Shown: positions 55,577 to 64,000 of the stretch, one piece after another
Layout of the letters: the number at the start of each line of letters is the position of its first letter
Numbering within the stretch: position 1 is the stretch's first letter
Source: Ruegeria sp. HKCCD4315
GTDB lineage: Bacteria > Pseudomonadota > Alphaproteobacteria > Rhodobacterales > Rhodobacteraceae
Length of the DNA stretch: 64,000 nucleotides
Assembly: GCF_013112245.1 (NCBI RefSeq)
Contig: NZ_WVRN01000001.1
Coordinates: 2,298,501-2,362,500, forward strand
Direction of reading: 5' to 3'
Notes under the pieces: model-generated
The model's input: only the letters and a program-made list of their open reading frames with translations
Databases searched by the model: none
Told to the model about the DNA's origin: nothing
Made by a program: the position numbers and the translations under genes

Positions 55577-56698
55577 TTAATTCGGCAGGGTTTCCCATTC
55601 CTGTACAACCGCACCATCCCGTACAGCCAAAACCTTGCCAAATTGGTTCAACACCGCTTCGCTTTGCGTCGGGCGTAGCAAGGCAATGTCACCAGGTTGC
55701 ACAATACTAGACGCCGGGCCTGTCCAGACCTCCTGATTGCTGGATCGGCCGAAGATTGAGGAATAGGAAAATCCTTCTGGATAAACCGGTTGCGCAAGAA
55801 AATGCCCGCCAAACACGGCAACATCCGTCTTGTGTCGCGGTAGGAACTCTAACCCGGGCAAAGCATTGCCGGGCATGGTCTTGAGTATTGGCGTCGCGAT
55901 AAAAGCTGCAGGTTGAAAAGCCGCTGTCGAAGGATGGTCGAAATCCGAAGGCTTGACGAGAACCGAACCAAAGGCGACCTCCGTTGCGGAACCGGTTGCG
56001 CCATAAGCCTGAAAGGTCAGGCTGCCACCTGTATTTAGGCACAGCCCTGCGCCGCTGTAGGGCAGAGCTGCAACGGCTTGGCGATAGGCTTCGGCGCAGC
56101 GCCGCTCGGCTTGGGGCCTGAGTAAAGAAGGCAGCTTTGCCAGATGCGCCTCATATCCCATCACGCCGCTCAACCGCGCCAATGGGTGTGCGACAATCGT
56201 TTTTACTACACTGGCAACCTGATCCGCGCTCAGGCCACCGCGATGCAACCCAATGTCCAATTCAAGCGACAAACGCAAAGACAAGCCGGTCTGGTCCGCA
56301 AGCGTCAGATAGTCCTGCAAGCGTTCGGGGGTGTCGATCAGCCACTGCACCCGATCTGCGGCATCGGGGTTTGCCTGAAGCACACGCGCTGCAGAGCCAA
56401 CGGGCAAAGGCTTGCCAATCAGGTGATCGGTGCCACCTTCGGCTTGCAACAAGGCGGTCAACATTGGTTCTGAGAACGTCATAAGCCCCGAGGTTGGGAT
56501 CAGACTCCGGATTTGATCCAAAAGCGGCAAGCAGGGCAAAGATTTAGCAACCAAGCGTTTCTCAAGCCCGGTATCAACACCGGCCCTCGCCGTCGCGCAA
56601 TTGGACTCGAGCCGGTTCAGGTCAATTGCGATGACCGGATGATCCACACCATAGATTCGCAGCGATTGCGACAGACGGGCGACATACGGGTCGTTCAT
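55577..56698 (-). CDS. D-threonine aldolase / D-serine dehydratase-like PLP enzyme
   Basis: The 373-residue fold type III PLP enzyme is of the alanine-racemase-like DSD1 group. It has the PLP lysine in RLVAKSLPCL (near residue 52), the barrel motifs LRLSLELDIGLHRGGL and GVMGYEAHLAKL, CLNTGGSLTF, and a C-terminal metal-binding domain. It overlaps the lactone oxidase gene by 4 bp. Whether it acts on D-threonine, D-serine or another beta-hydroxy amino acid cannot be told. Confidence 0.87.
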   Translation of the reverse strand: MNDPYVARLSQSLRIYGVDHPVIAIDLNRLESNCATARAGVDTGLEKRLVAKSLPCLPLLDQIRSLIPTSGLMTFSEPMLTALLQAEGGTDHLIGKPLPVGSAARVLQANPDAADRVQWLIDTPERLQDYLTLADQTGLSLRLSLELDIGLHRGGLSADQVASVVKTIVAHPLARLSGVMGYEAHLAKLPSLLRPQAERRCAEAYRQAVAALPYSGAGLCLNTGGSLTFQAYGATGSATEVAFGSVLVKPSDFDHPSTAAFQPAAFIATPILKTMPGNALPGLEFLPRHKTDVAVFGGHFLAQPVYPEGFSYSSIFGRSSNQEVWTGPASSIVQPGDIALLRPTQSEAVLNQFGKVLAVRDGAVVQEWETLPN

Positions 56699-57942
56699 GG
56701 CTGAAACAGCGTCGCCAAGGCAGGTGTCAGGAACTTGCCCTGCGGATCAAGCTGTTCACGCAAGGCGCAGAAGCGGTCGAAATCGGGGTAAAGGCCGGAT
56801 AGTTCCCGGTATGTCAGGCTGTGCATCTTGCCCCAATGCGGGCGACCTCCGGCCTCGACAAAAAGCGGTTCCAGCGCGTTGAAGTAGCGACTGTGGTCCT
56901 CATCCGCATCCGTGTGAATAGCAACAGAGATACGCGGGCCGCTCTGAAACGGCGAAAGGCACGCAGTGTCGCCTGCGGTCTGTCGTACCTCAATGGGGAA
57001 ATAGATGTCCCTGTGGTCCCGTTCGAGACGGCGGAACACCTCAGCCAACACATCGCTGGCGACCTCAGGGGGCAGGTGATACTCCATCTCTTTAAAGCGA
57101 ATATGGCGGTCACTGCACAGAACCCGCCAGCTTTCGCCTACATAATCCTCATCGGATTGCGCCATCGTCAAAAGTCTAAGCAACGCTGAGCGCAAACCAC
57201 CGCTGAACCGCCCTGCGTTTCGGGCAAGTTTCAGAACCTTGACCGCCAGCATATCCAGATCACGCGGGGCCTTGGTTTCGGGCGCGTCGACCACTGAATG
57301 GCGAAGTTCGACGGCCTTGCCAGTGAAAGGAATGTAGAAAAATTCGAAGTTGCGGTTCTCAGCCCAGTTCCTGTGCATGTTCGCCAGACACTCCGGCAAA
57401 TCGGTCAGCGTGACCTGACGGCGCAGATTGTATTTGGGCACAACATTTATGCGAGCTTCGGTCAGAACACCCAGCAACCCAAGCGTTACTTGTGCCATGT
57501 CCAAAGGAATATCGGCCGAGGTTAAGGCCTCACCGCTTGCACCGACAAAGCGCGCATCCGTGATTTCTGCGGCAAGACAGGGCAGTTCACGTCCTGTGCC
57601 ATGGGTCGCGGTCGAAACCGCCCCAGCCAGCGATTGAGTATTGATGTCGCCAAGATTGCGAAAAGCCAGCCCTCGGTCAGCCAAAGCAGGGGACAGATCG
57701 CGCAGGCGTGCGTTGGCGTTCACCCAGACCTGCCCGTCCTCAGCCGCACGGATTGTTGGGGCCTCAAGCTGCGACAGGTCCAGAATACGCTCGGCCCCTG
57801 CCACAATAGGTGTGAAAGAGTGGCCAGCGCCAACGACCCTCAGGGTCTGAGGCGACATTACAGCGCGTTGCAACGCATCCAGTGTTGTCGGACGCATGAC
57901 CGCAGTATTTGTGTTTTCGTTTCCTGCCCAGTTTGACCACAT
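56695..57942 (-). CDS. FAD-linked sugar-1,4-lactone oxidase
   Basis: The 415-residue protein resembles L-gulono- and D-arabinono-1,4-lactone oxidases. The FAD-binding PCMH domain has LRVVGAGHSFTPIV (the His is the usual flavin-linking position in some members), FRNLGDINTQSLAGAVSTATHGTG, and QVTLGLLGVLTEARI. The C-terminus has the family motif RPHWGKMHSLTYREL. It is translationally coupled to the D-threonine-aldolase-like gene, suggesting a shared catabolic role. Confidence 0.9.
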   Translation of the reverse strand: MWSNWAGNENTNTAVMRPTTLDALQRAVMSPQTLRVVGAGHSFTPIVAGAERILDLSQLEAPTIRAAEDGQVWVNANARLRDLSPALADRGLAFRNLGDINTQSLAGAVSTATHGTGRELPCLAAEITDARFVGASGEALTSADIPLDMAQVTLGLLGVLTEARINVVPKYNLRRQVTLTDLPECLANMHRNWAENRNFEFFYIPFTGKAVELRHSVVDAPETKAPRDLDMLAVKVLKLARNAGRFSGGLRSALLRLLTMAQSDEDYVGESWRVLCSDRHIRFKEMEYHLPPEVASDVLAEVFRRLERDHRDIYFPIEVRQTAGDTACLSPFQSGPRISVAIHTDADEDHSRYFNALEPLFVEAGGRPHWGKMHSLTYRELSGLYPDFDRFCALREQLDPQGKFLTPALATLFQP

Positions 57943-58029
57943 TCAGCTCATCCTCCGTATTGCGAGGATTGCAGCCCGAAGTCAGCGAAACAAGGCAGGG
58001 ATTCAGCGTGTTACGTGACGTGACTTGGT

Positions 58030-58551
58030 TTAGGCCGCGGTGGCCTGCTGCGCGTTTACGCGCTCGAACCAAGCGACGATTGCGCTCAGGTCCGAGTCCA
58101 GCTGTTCCGCATCACCACCTGTGAAGTCCTGAAACTTCTCACTGTTCAGACCGTTCACACCGACCAGTACCGGGATGTCCTGTGCCAGTGCTTCAGCGAT
58201 CACCGGGCGAAACCCGCGGCCATCGGCCTCGTGCTTGCCGAACTTGTTGATGATCAACAGCTGTGGCGCGTCAGCCAGCGACGACGTTACATAGCCCACC
58301 GCCTGCTCCAGCGCCGCCGGATCCAGACGGCAACCGCGCGACTGTGTTCCCAGCGATTGCGAAATGCGGATGGTCTCTCCTTCGGGCAGCACGCGCACAT
58401 CCATATCGCATTTGCTGCTGTCCGCGCATTCTGTGTTGGTCTGAACAACGCCCGCAAGTTTCGCACCCGAAGCCAGCAGGTGTTCTGCAACAGCGCTTAA
58501 CAGGCGATCAGTGGCACCGCGATCGGTGGTTGTGACATAGGCCAGATTCAT
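58030..58551 (-). CDS. DUF2478 protein
   Basis: ATG 58551 has AGAGG 6 bases upstream and is chosen over 58572. The 173-residue protein begins NLAYVTTTDRGATDRLLSAV and has LLIINKFGKHEADGRGFRP and AQDIPVLVGVNGLN, the pattern of DUF2478, a P-loop-like group without a standard Walker A. Cysteines CADSSKCDMDV and SRGCRLDPAAL are typical. Some members occur with molybdenum genes; no such genes are next to it here. Confidence 0.8.
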   Translation of the reverse strand: MNLAYVTTTDRGATDRLLSAVAEHLLASGAKLAGVVQTNTECADSSKCDMDVRVLPEGETIRISQSLGTQSRGCRLDPAALEQAVGYVTSSLADAPQLLIINKFGKHEADGRGFRPVIAEALAQDIPVLVGVNGLNSEKFQDFTGGDAEQLDSDLSAIVAWFERVNAQQATAA

Positions 58552-58620
58552 CTTGGACCTCTTGTTTTTCATTGCGACATTTCAAATAGCACGCTCAGGT
58601 ACATCCGACCACTCCCCCAG

Positions 58621-59286
58621 CTACGGAAGCGGAGACAGGCCGATCACAGGTGCGTGCAGGTGAAGTAGAACCGCATAAGCGGCCAGTGCGGACAGCCACA
58701 CCCAGGGGCGCGGCCAAGGACGCGGCGCGCGGAGTGAAAAGCGCGCAGTGTTTCGCGACAAACGGATCCATTCCATGCCCATTTCGCTATGTTTGCGGCG
58801 GTCGATCAAGGCCATACCCATGGCCGCGAAACCGGCAAACAGGCCAAACAGGATGACATGCGACAGGCTGCCATTGGCCAGCAAGTGGGCCAATGCCCAC
58901 AGCATCAACGCGGCAAGGATCGGATGGCGGGTGGTGCGCAGGATACCGGGCTGCTCTGGATCAAAAGGGCGATCACCCAGCCCGCCAAAAGAGAACGGGT
59001 TCTGAATGATGATCCCCGCAAGGGCCAGCCAGCAGACAACCGGCATGATAAGGACAGGCACCCAACGCAAGACGGCAAACGGTGGGATGACCTCAACATA
59101 AGGGGCGTTCGCCGCCGCGACGATCAGCCAGGCCAGCACGGCGAGTGACAGGATCGAGTATCCTGTAAAATACCCGCGATGTCCCAGCGTACCGATTAAC
59201 CACCCGCGCACGGCAGGCCGCACGGGAATCGCATGGCTGAGAAGAAAGGTGACAAGCGCTGCAAGGAATAGAACCCAACCGGTCAT
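58621..59286 (-). CDS. NnrU-family membrane protein
   Basis: The 221-residue protein has about six membrane helices and NnrU family motifs: FLLSHAIPVRPAVRGWLIGTLG, NPFSFGG followed by PGILRTTRHPILAALMLWAL, and IDRRKHSEMGMEWIRLSRNT. NnrU is linked with nitric oxide metabolism in Rhodobacter but is also found in organisms that do not denitrify. No denitrification gene is nearby. Confidence 0.9.
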   Translation of the reverse strand: MTGWVLFLAALVTFLLSHAIPVRPAVRGWLIGTLGHRGYFTGYSILSLAVLAWLIVAAANAPYVEVIPPFAVLRWVPVLIMPVVCWLALAGIIIQNPFSFGGLGDRPFDPEQPGILRTTRHPILAALMLWALAHLLANGSLSHVILFGLFAGFAAMGMALIDRRKHSEMGMEWIRLSRNTARFSLRAPRPWPRPWVWLSALAAYAVLLHLHAPVIGLSPLP

Positions 59287-59363
59287 GGTGATCTCCGAAC
59301 GTATTGTGACCGGTCTAGATCAGGATGGCGGTGGGTTCCTTGTCCGAAATCAAGTTTTGCGCG

Positions 59364-59382
59364 GGGGCGGGCATGCCGCCCC
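59364..59382 (-). terminator. Hairpin after the ABC transporter operon
   Basis: A perfect 7-bp GGGGCGG/CCGCCCC stem with a 5-base loop, about 10 bases after the permease stop. There is no T-run, so termination here is uncertain. Confidence 0.35.
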
Positions 59383-59391
59383 TGCCCCGTA

Positions 59392-61458
59392 TTAAAGGCC
59401 AAGTGCCGCGCGGCGTTCTTCGGCAAAGCCCTGCACGATGCGGTCTGCGATCAGTGCCAGAATCGCCATCGCAGCCCCGGCTGAGATCCCCAGCCCGACA
59501 TCCGCCTGACCCAGCGCCAGATAGATCGACTGCCCCAAGCCAGTGGTCCCGATCAATGCCGCGATGACCAGCATCGCAAAGGCATAAAGGATGGTCTGGT
59601 TCAGCCCCAGCAGTATGGTCGGTGCAGCATAAGGCGCACGAACGTCTCGCATGATCTGCCACTCGGTCGCGCCGCTGGAGATTGCGGCCTCCATCATTTC
59701 CTCTGGCGTGTTGACCAGCCCGTGCCGTGTGTAACGGATCATCGGGACAATCGCGTAGGCACAAATTGCGAGGAACGCTGAAAATTCGCCGATCTGGAAC
59801 ACCATCAGCACGGGGATCAGGAACACAAACAATGGAATCGTCTGCAACATATCGCAGATCGGGCGAACCACTTTCCAAACCGGCTCCCAAACAGCGCTGG
59901 CAAGGCCGATCAGACCGCCGACGACTGCGCAGGAAAACACTGCCGCACCACTGAGGTAGAGCGACAGAAGCGCCCTTTCCCAAAGACCCGAAACGAGAAT
60001 GGTGCAAAGAAGCCCCACGCAAAGCGCCGCAAGACGCCACCCACCTGCGACCCAGCCCAAAGCAGCTGCGCCAGTCAGCACAAAGGGCCAAGGCAGGTTG
60101 GCAATGCCTGTTTCCAGCATGCCAATCAGGATCAGAACAATCAGCCCACCCGTTAGCCGCCCGCGCCACGCCATCAAAAGCACAATCACGGCACCTACGG
60201 CGAACAGGCCATAGCTCATGCCCGCTGTCCACTGAAAGCCCCAGGTGAAAGGCAGAACTGCCTGATCCAGCCCGATCCGCAACGGCAGCAGCACATAGAA
60301 CAGCGAGTTGTTCTTAAGCGCATCAAGCCACGGGCCGTTGTTTTGCGTAAACTCCGTCAGGCCGCTGTCCACAGCTTCGGCCATTGGGTCCAGTAGGGTC
60401 AGCTCGGACGGGTTCGGCAGCCGCGCCCAGAAGGCGGCCGTGAAGACAACTGCAAAGCCCAGCATCGCCCAGACAACGCGGCTGTCATAGCGTTTGCGCT
60501 CGGTTGCCAGCGTGCCGCTCATCCGGTCGATCACCACGGCAAAGACCACGATGACCAGACCAGCCATCAGCGATTCACCGAACTGGGCCTTGCGCATGGT
60601 CAGCAGAACCTCCCACCCGATATCGTTGAAACCTCCGATAACGGCGGCAATGATGACCATCGACAGAGCGGCCATTAGACATTGGTTCACACCGACCATG
60701 ATCTGCGTTGTGGCAGCAGGGATTTCGACCTGAAACAATTGCTGGAACCGGGTGCCACCAGACATGATGGCGGCTTCTTTGATCTCGGGCTCGACCCGCT
60801 CCAACCCCAACATCACATTGCGCGCCATAGGCGGCGCAGCGTAGATGGCCGAGGCGATCAGGCCAACAACAGGCCCAAAGCCGAACAGCAGCAAAAGCGG
60901 TGTCAGATACGCAAAAGTCGGCACCGTCTGCATCACATCCAGAACGGCTTGAACAAAGGTTTTAACCTTCGGCACTTCATTGGCAAGGATGCCGATACCA
61001 CCCCCCAAAATAAGTGCCACCGGGACCGACACGGCAACAAGGGCCAGCGTATTCATACTCTCAGCCCAATACCCCGACGCCAGAACGAAACTAAGCCCCA
61101 GAAAACCCAACGCGGCCATGGGTAAGCCGCCCAGATACCACCCCAACGCGGTCACAATACCGATCAGAATGGGCCATGGCGTATTGCCTAACACGAAATT
61201 CGCCCAGTTCATTGGATAGGTCATCATGTCCGAGAACAGCCGCATCGCTGGTTTGATCAGGTTGAGAAACCAGTCAAGAAATGCCCCGACCCATTGGGTT
61301 GCAGGCAGTTCCCATGCTGCAGGCCATTTGACCAGCCACGGGGCGATGCCCTCAAGCGCAAGGCAAACCGCACCGACGGTGACCGTGATCAGCGCGGCTT
61401 TCGCGCCCGCTGTCACCTGCGCGCTGCGTTGCGTCGGAAGATCAGTGACAGCGGTCAT
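59392..61458 (-). CDS. Betaine/TMAO-type ABC transporter, fused double permease
   Basis: From ATG 61458, which overlaps the ATPase gene by 4 bp, there are 688 residues; the frame upstream to 61623 is inside the ATPase gene. The protein holds two full permease domains. Each has the EAA-type loop: AAIMSGGTRFQQLFQVEIPA in the first and AAISSGATEWQIMRDVRAPY in the second; MQTVPTFAYLTPLLLL and LQTIPLFVFLIPVLMV are equivalent. This fused layout is seen in roseobacter glycine betaine and TmoV-type TMAO transporters. It would work with the ATPase and binding protein encoded upstream. Confidence 0.92.
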   Translation of the reverse strand: MTAVTDLPTQRSAQVTAGAKAALITVTVGAVCLALEGIAPWLVKWPAAWELPATQWVGAFLDWFLNLIKPAMRLFSDMMTYPMNWANFVLGNTPWPILIGIVTALGWYLGGLPMAALGFLGLSFVLASGYWAESMNTLALVAVSVPVALILGGGIGILANEVPKVKTFVQAVLDVMQTVPTFAYLTPLLLLFGFGPVVGLIASAIYAAPPMARNVMLGLERVEPEIKEAAIMSGGTRFQQLFQVEIPAATTQIMVGVNQCLMAALSMVIIAAVIGGFNDIGWEVLLTMRKAQFGESLMAGLVIVVFAVVIDRMSGTLATERKRYDSRVVWAMLGFAVVFTAAFWARLPNPSELTLLDPMAEAVDSGLTEFTQNNGPWLDALKNNSLFYVLLPLRIGLDQAVLPFTWGFQWTAGMSYGLFAVGAVIVLLMAWRGRLTGGLIVLILIGMLETGIANLPWPFVLTGAAALGWVAGGWRLAALCVGLLCTILVSGLWERALLSLYLSGAAVFSCAVVGGLIGLASAVWEPVWKVVRPICDMLQTIPLFVFLIPVLMVFQIGEFSAFLAICAYAIVPMIRYTRHGLVNTPEEMMEAAISSGATEWQIMRDVRAPYAAPTILLGLNQTILYAFAMLVIAALIGTTGLGQSIYLALGQADVGLGISAGAAMAILALIADRIVQGFAEERRAALGL

Positions 61459-62504
61459 GCTTCGTCCACCTGCAATGCGGCGGCCAGATCCGAGGGATGT
61501 ACCGTGCCAACGACATTGCCTTTGGCATCCCGCACCGGCACGGGCTCGTACAGTTCCATGCAATGCGCAAGAGCGGCATCCAGCGTCATCGAAGTGGTCA
61601 GGCCGGGATCGTCTGGGCCACATTCCGCCTCGCTCCGCATGACCGAAGCGACCTTGGCGTGCTGACCCTTGGCCACATCCTTGGAAAACTCGCGCACATA
61701 ATCGTCAACCGGTCGCAGCACGATATCAGTTGGGGTACCGATCTGAACGATCTTGCCGTCGCGCATGATCGCGATGCGGTCAGCGAGTTTCAGCGCCTCT
61801 TGAATATCGTGGGTGATGAAGACGATAGACTTCTTCAATGTCGCCTGAATGCGCAGAAACTCGTCCTGCAACTGGCGACGGATCAAGGGGTCAAGGGCCG
61901 AAAACGGCTCATCCAGAAACCAGATATCGGGGTTCACGGCCAACGACCGCGCTATACCCACACGCTGACGCTGACCCCCGGAAAGCTGGCGGGGGAAACT
62001 GTCTTCGCGACCTTCAAGTCCAACAAGTGAGATGACTTCTTGCGCTCTTGCCAGACGCTCCTTTTTGCTCACGCCCTGCACGCGCAGCGGATAAGCCACG
62101 TTTTCGGCAACAGTCATGTGCGGGAACAGGCCAAAGTGCTGGAACACCATGCCCAGCTTCTTTCGGCGCAACTCGGTCAGCGCCTTCTTTGAGGCTCCGA
62201 TAACATTTTCACCGTCCACCCGAATCTCGCCACCCGTGCCGGGCAACAGTTGCGAGATACAACGGATCAAAGTGGATTTGCCCGAGCCCGACAGGCCCAT
62301 GATGACGAACAACTCGCCTTCTTTGACCTCGAAATTGGCATCCTGCACCGCCGGGATGAACCCGTTTTCCCGCAGATCAGAGGCGGCTTTGTCAGCGTCA
62401 TTCCCTGACCGAGACAGCGCGTCGGTCAGGGCCTTGTCAGCGCCGGGGCCAAAGACTTGCCAGAGACTCTGGCAGGCAATGGCTGGCGTCGTCGTATCAG
62501 TCAC
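61455..62504 (-). CDS. Betaine/TMAO-type ABC transporter ATPase
   Basis: The 349-residue ProV-like ATPase has Walker A MGLSGSGKST, Q-loop MVFQHFGLFPHMT, signature QLSGGQRQRVGIARSLA, Walker B IWFLDEPFSALDP and H-loop FITHDIQEAL. The N-terminal 50 residues precede the core, as in ProV. The C-terminal part is CBS-like (MTLDAALAHCMELYEPVPVRD), which in this family senses ionic strength or ligand. Coupled to the permease gene, 8 bp after the binding-protein gene. Confidence 0.93.
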   Translation of the reverse strand: MTDTTTPAIACQSLWQVFGPGADKALTDALSRSGNDADKAASDLRENGFIPAVQDANFEVKEGELFVIMGLSGSGKSTLIRCISQLLPGTGGEIRVDGENVIGASKKALTELRRKKLGMVFQHFGLFPHMTVAENVAYPLRVQGVSKKERLARAQEVISLVGLEGREDSFPRQLSGGQRQRVGIARSLAVNPDIWFLDEPFSALDPLIRRQLQDEFLRIQATLKKSIVFITHDIQEALKLADRIAIMRDGKIVQIGTPTDIVLRPVDDYVREFSKDVAKGQHAKVASVMRSEAECGPDDPGLTTSMTLDAALAHCMELYEPVPVRDAKGNVVGTVHPSDLAAALQVDEA

Positions 62505-62512
62505 TTACGTGC

Positions 62513-63463
62513 TCACTGCGTCGCTGCGTCAACAACCGGACGCCACTTGCCTTCGTTCTCAGACATCCAAGCGGCAACAACTTCTTCAACCGAACCACCG
62601 TCAACGTCGATCGCGCCCATCATTGGCTGCTGGTCTTCGACCGCCAGTTGGTAGTTGGACAGGATTTCATAAGCGGCGGGCCATTTGTCTTCCATGCCGC
62701 TCCAGCTGGCTTTGAAGATGCGGGACGGCGAGAAGTCGCAATCGTTGACCGCATTGGGGTTCGGCCCCCATGCCGGATCGTTAAAGCACGCCTCTTCGCC
62801 CGCAGGCAGCTCAACGAACTGAACGTCATAGGCCGACATCGCCCAATGCGGCTGCCAGAACGTGATCAGCAGTGGCGATTTACGCTCGGTCGAGGCGCGC
62901 AGCTCGGCGATCAGGGCACCCTCGGACCCCGCCGGCACAGCTTTGAACGGCAACTCAAGCCCGGTCATACGGTCAGCGCCGGGTGTGCCCCAATCGGCCG
63001 GATAATCGACCAGGCGACCACCGGGCAGAGTTTCTGCCGTAGCAAATACCTGCGCGCAATCTTTCAACGCTTCCCATGCGGGCAGGCCCGGGCACAGATC
63101 AGCGACATGCGCGGGGTATGCTATGCCTTCCTTGGCATCTAGGCCCAGATCGCCGATTTCAACAACGGTTCCTTCGTCAACCTTCTTGGCGTACTCGTCC
63201 GACACGTTGGACGACCAGATTTCCAACGTCGCGTCGATGTCACCATCAGCCAGAGCCTGGAATTGGTTCATCATGCCCGCCGTCACGTATTCGACGTTAT
63301 ATCCTGCAGCCTTGAGCATCTCACCTGCCACATGAGTGGTCACGTGCTGGCCGGTCCATTCGTTGATCGCCAGTTTGATCGGCTCGTCCACGGCGCCCAT
63401 ATCCGCAGCTTGCACCGCGCCCGCGACGCTCAGAGCCATTAGGCTTACACTAAGTTTTTTCAT
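62513..63463 (-). CDS. Betaine/TMAO-type ABC transporter periplasmic binding protein
   Basis: From ATG 63463 (GGGAG upstream) there are 316 residues with a Sec signal peptide (KKLSVSLMALSVAGAVQAA). The OpuAC/ProX-type fold shows the tryptophans expected of an aromatic cage for quaternary amines or TMAO: INEWTGQHVT, LEIWSSN, DYPADWGTPG and FWQPHWAMSA. The sequence resembles TmoX of marine roseobacters as I remember it, but no TMAO-degrading gene is adjacent, so glycine betaine, TMAO or a related osmolyte are all possible. Confidence 0.9.
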   Translation of the reverse strand: MKKLSVSLMALSVAGAVQAADMGAVDEPIKLAINEWTGQHVTTHVAGEMLKAAGYNVEYVTAGMMNQFQALADGDIDATLEIWSSNVSDEYAKKVDEGTVVEIGDLGLDAKEGIAYPAHVADLCPGLPAWEALKDCAQVFATAETLPGGRLVDYPADWGTPGADRMTGLELPFKAVPAGSEGALIAELRASTERKSPLLITFWQPHWAMSAYDVQFVELPAGEEACFNDPAWGPNPNAVNDCDFSPSRIFKASWSGMEDKWPAAYEILSNYQLAVEDQQPMMGAIDVDGGSVEEVVAAWMSENEGKWRPVVDAATQ

Positions 63464-63697
63464 GGACTTTCTCCCTGTCTTTTTTGTTTTGCCCACCCCG
63501 GCGAGGGTTATCCCGCCGGTATATTTGGTCGATGACAATACCATGTCGCAACATGCACAAATTTTGCCGGAAAAGGAAAGTGTCGCGACTATGAAAGACA
63601 GAAAGTGCTCCTCTGCCAAATCACTTTCGCCCCCCCCCGAGCGCGACGACCGCACTCAACCCGGCCCGTCGTAGTCCCACGGTCTGTGGCGCCGGAC

Positions 63698-63715
63698 ATT
63701 GACTGACGAGTCAAT
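63698..63715. promoter_or_regulatory. BetI-like operator candidate
   Basis: A perfect inverted repeat ATTGACT-GACG-AGTCAAT, that is ATTGA-N8-TCAAT. The arms and spacing match the bet operator bound by the choline/betaine repressor BetI in enterobacteria. It lies about 235 bp upstream of the binding-protein gene and 170 bp upstream of the divergent glycosylase gene. The remainder of 63464-63886 shows no gene. Confidence 0.4.
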
Positions 63716-63886
63716 CAGAAACCAACTTTCGACTGTTTGTCGAGTATTTCTTTGAAAAAAGCGTACTTTTTCTTTTCCATCCAAAAAATTGGTCGCTAAA
63801 TAGTCATGAACTGGCGGCTTTATTTTTTGATTGCAAAGATGGAACAAAAGGCAAACACTCAAGAGGTGATATCTGAGGCTGGGTAA

Positions 63887-64000
63887 ATGCGCGCATTTGA
63901 CGAAATCTTCGAAATTGCTGCCGAACGACATGGCGGGCCAGATGCGTTGCAAGCTATGCTGTACAAACCCAAAACCCAGGATGAACTGGTAGCCCTGCCA
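63887..64000 (+). CDS. DNA-3-methyladenine glycosylase I-like, 5' end only
   Basis: Thirty-eight codons from ATG 63887 run off the right edge (MRAFDEIFEIAAERHGGPDA, then LYKPKTQDELVALP). This N-terminus matches roseobacter proteins annotated as DNA-3-methyladenine glycosylase I (Tag-like base-excision enzymes) as I recall them. The catalytic part is outside the window, so the call is tentative. Confidence 0.6.
   Translation, partial: MRAFDEIFEIAAERHGGPDALQAMLYKPKTQDELVALP

Overview
This window looks like a chromosome segment of a marine Rhodobacterales alphaproteobacterium of the Roseobacter group (Ruegeria-like). The grounds are the division and cell-wall (dcw) gene order with alphaproteobacterial features, the protein similarities I recognise, roughly 60 % GC coding bias by eye, GANTC sites in the ftsZ promoter region, a long mraZ leader ending in a strong terminator (as in the UpsM sRNA of Rhodobacter), and a DUF1127 gene followed by CCTCCTCCC-loop hairpins (as in Rhodobacter CcsR RNAs). 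The genus is inferred; no database search was possible.

Layout. 1-419 is the start of a ClC chloride channel gene. From about 32.7 kb down to 0.5 kb the minus strand carries the dcw cluster in transcription order: leader RNA, mraZ, rsmH, ftsL, ftsI, murE, murF, mraY, a small ATPase gene, murD, [break at 15.6-22.7 kb], ftsW, murG, murC, two DUF2484 membrane genes, a small membrane gene, murB, ddl, ftsQ, ftsA, a small secreted protein, ftsZ, lpxC, bamD, recN. Most junctions overlap by 4 bp. The break holds a compact minus-strand trio (class III nucleotide cyclase with a large C-terminal region, a PAP2/vanadium-haloperoxidase-type protein with 13 Asn-Arg repeats, and a subtilisin-like protease), then a plus-strand HI0933-type flavoprotein and a lipoprotein gene.

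From 33.2 to 33.9 kb there is a DUF1127 gene plus an array of six hairpins, each with CCTCCTCCC in its loop. Next come a DUF1330 gene, a UvrD/PcrA helicase gene with an unusual in-frame AT-rich segment, a diguanylate cyclase gene interrupted by one in-frame amber codon, an FMN-dependent alpha-hydroxy-acid dehydrogenase, pyruvate carboxylase, a MAPEG protein, two identical tRNA-Gly genes and an acetyltransferase.

From 45.4 to 52.4 kb histidine genes hisB, hisH, hisA, hisF and hisE run on the plus strand, interleaved with small minus-strand secreted proteins and a membrane-embedded spermidine-synthase-like protein. From 52.5 kb on there are small metabolic and unknown genes, rlmB, tRNA-Tyr, a D-threonine-aldolase-like enzyme, a sugar-lactone oxidase, a DUF2478 gene, NnrU, and a glycine betaine/TMAO-type ABC transporter with a fused double permease and a possible BetI-like operator upstream. 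The window ends in a 5' fragment of a DNA-3-methyladenine glycosylase gene.

The strongest candidates for something not described are the cyclase/PAP2/protease trio inside the dcw cluster, the in-frame insertion in the helicase, and a zinc-ribbon gene that seems to start at ATT. The two RNA loci match known Rhodobacter RNAs in position and structure, but the six-hairpin array here has its own duplicated layout.
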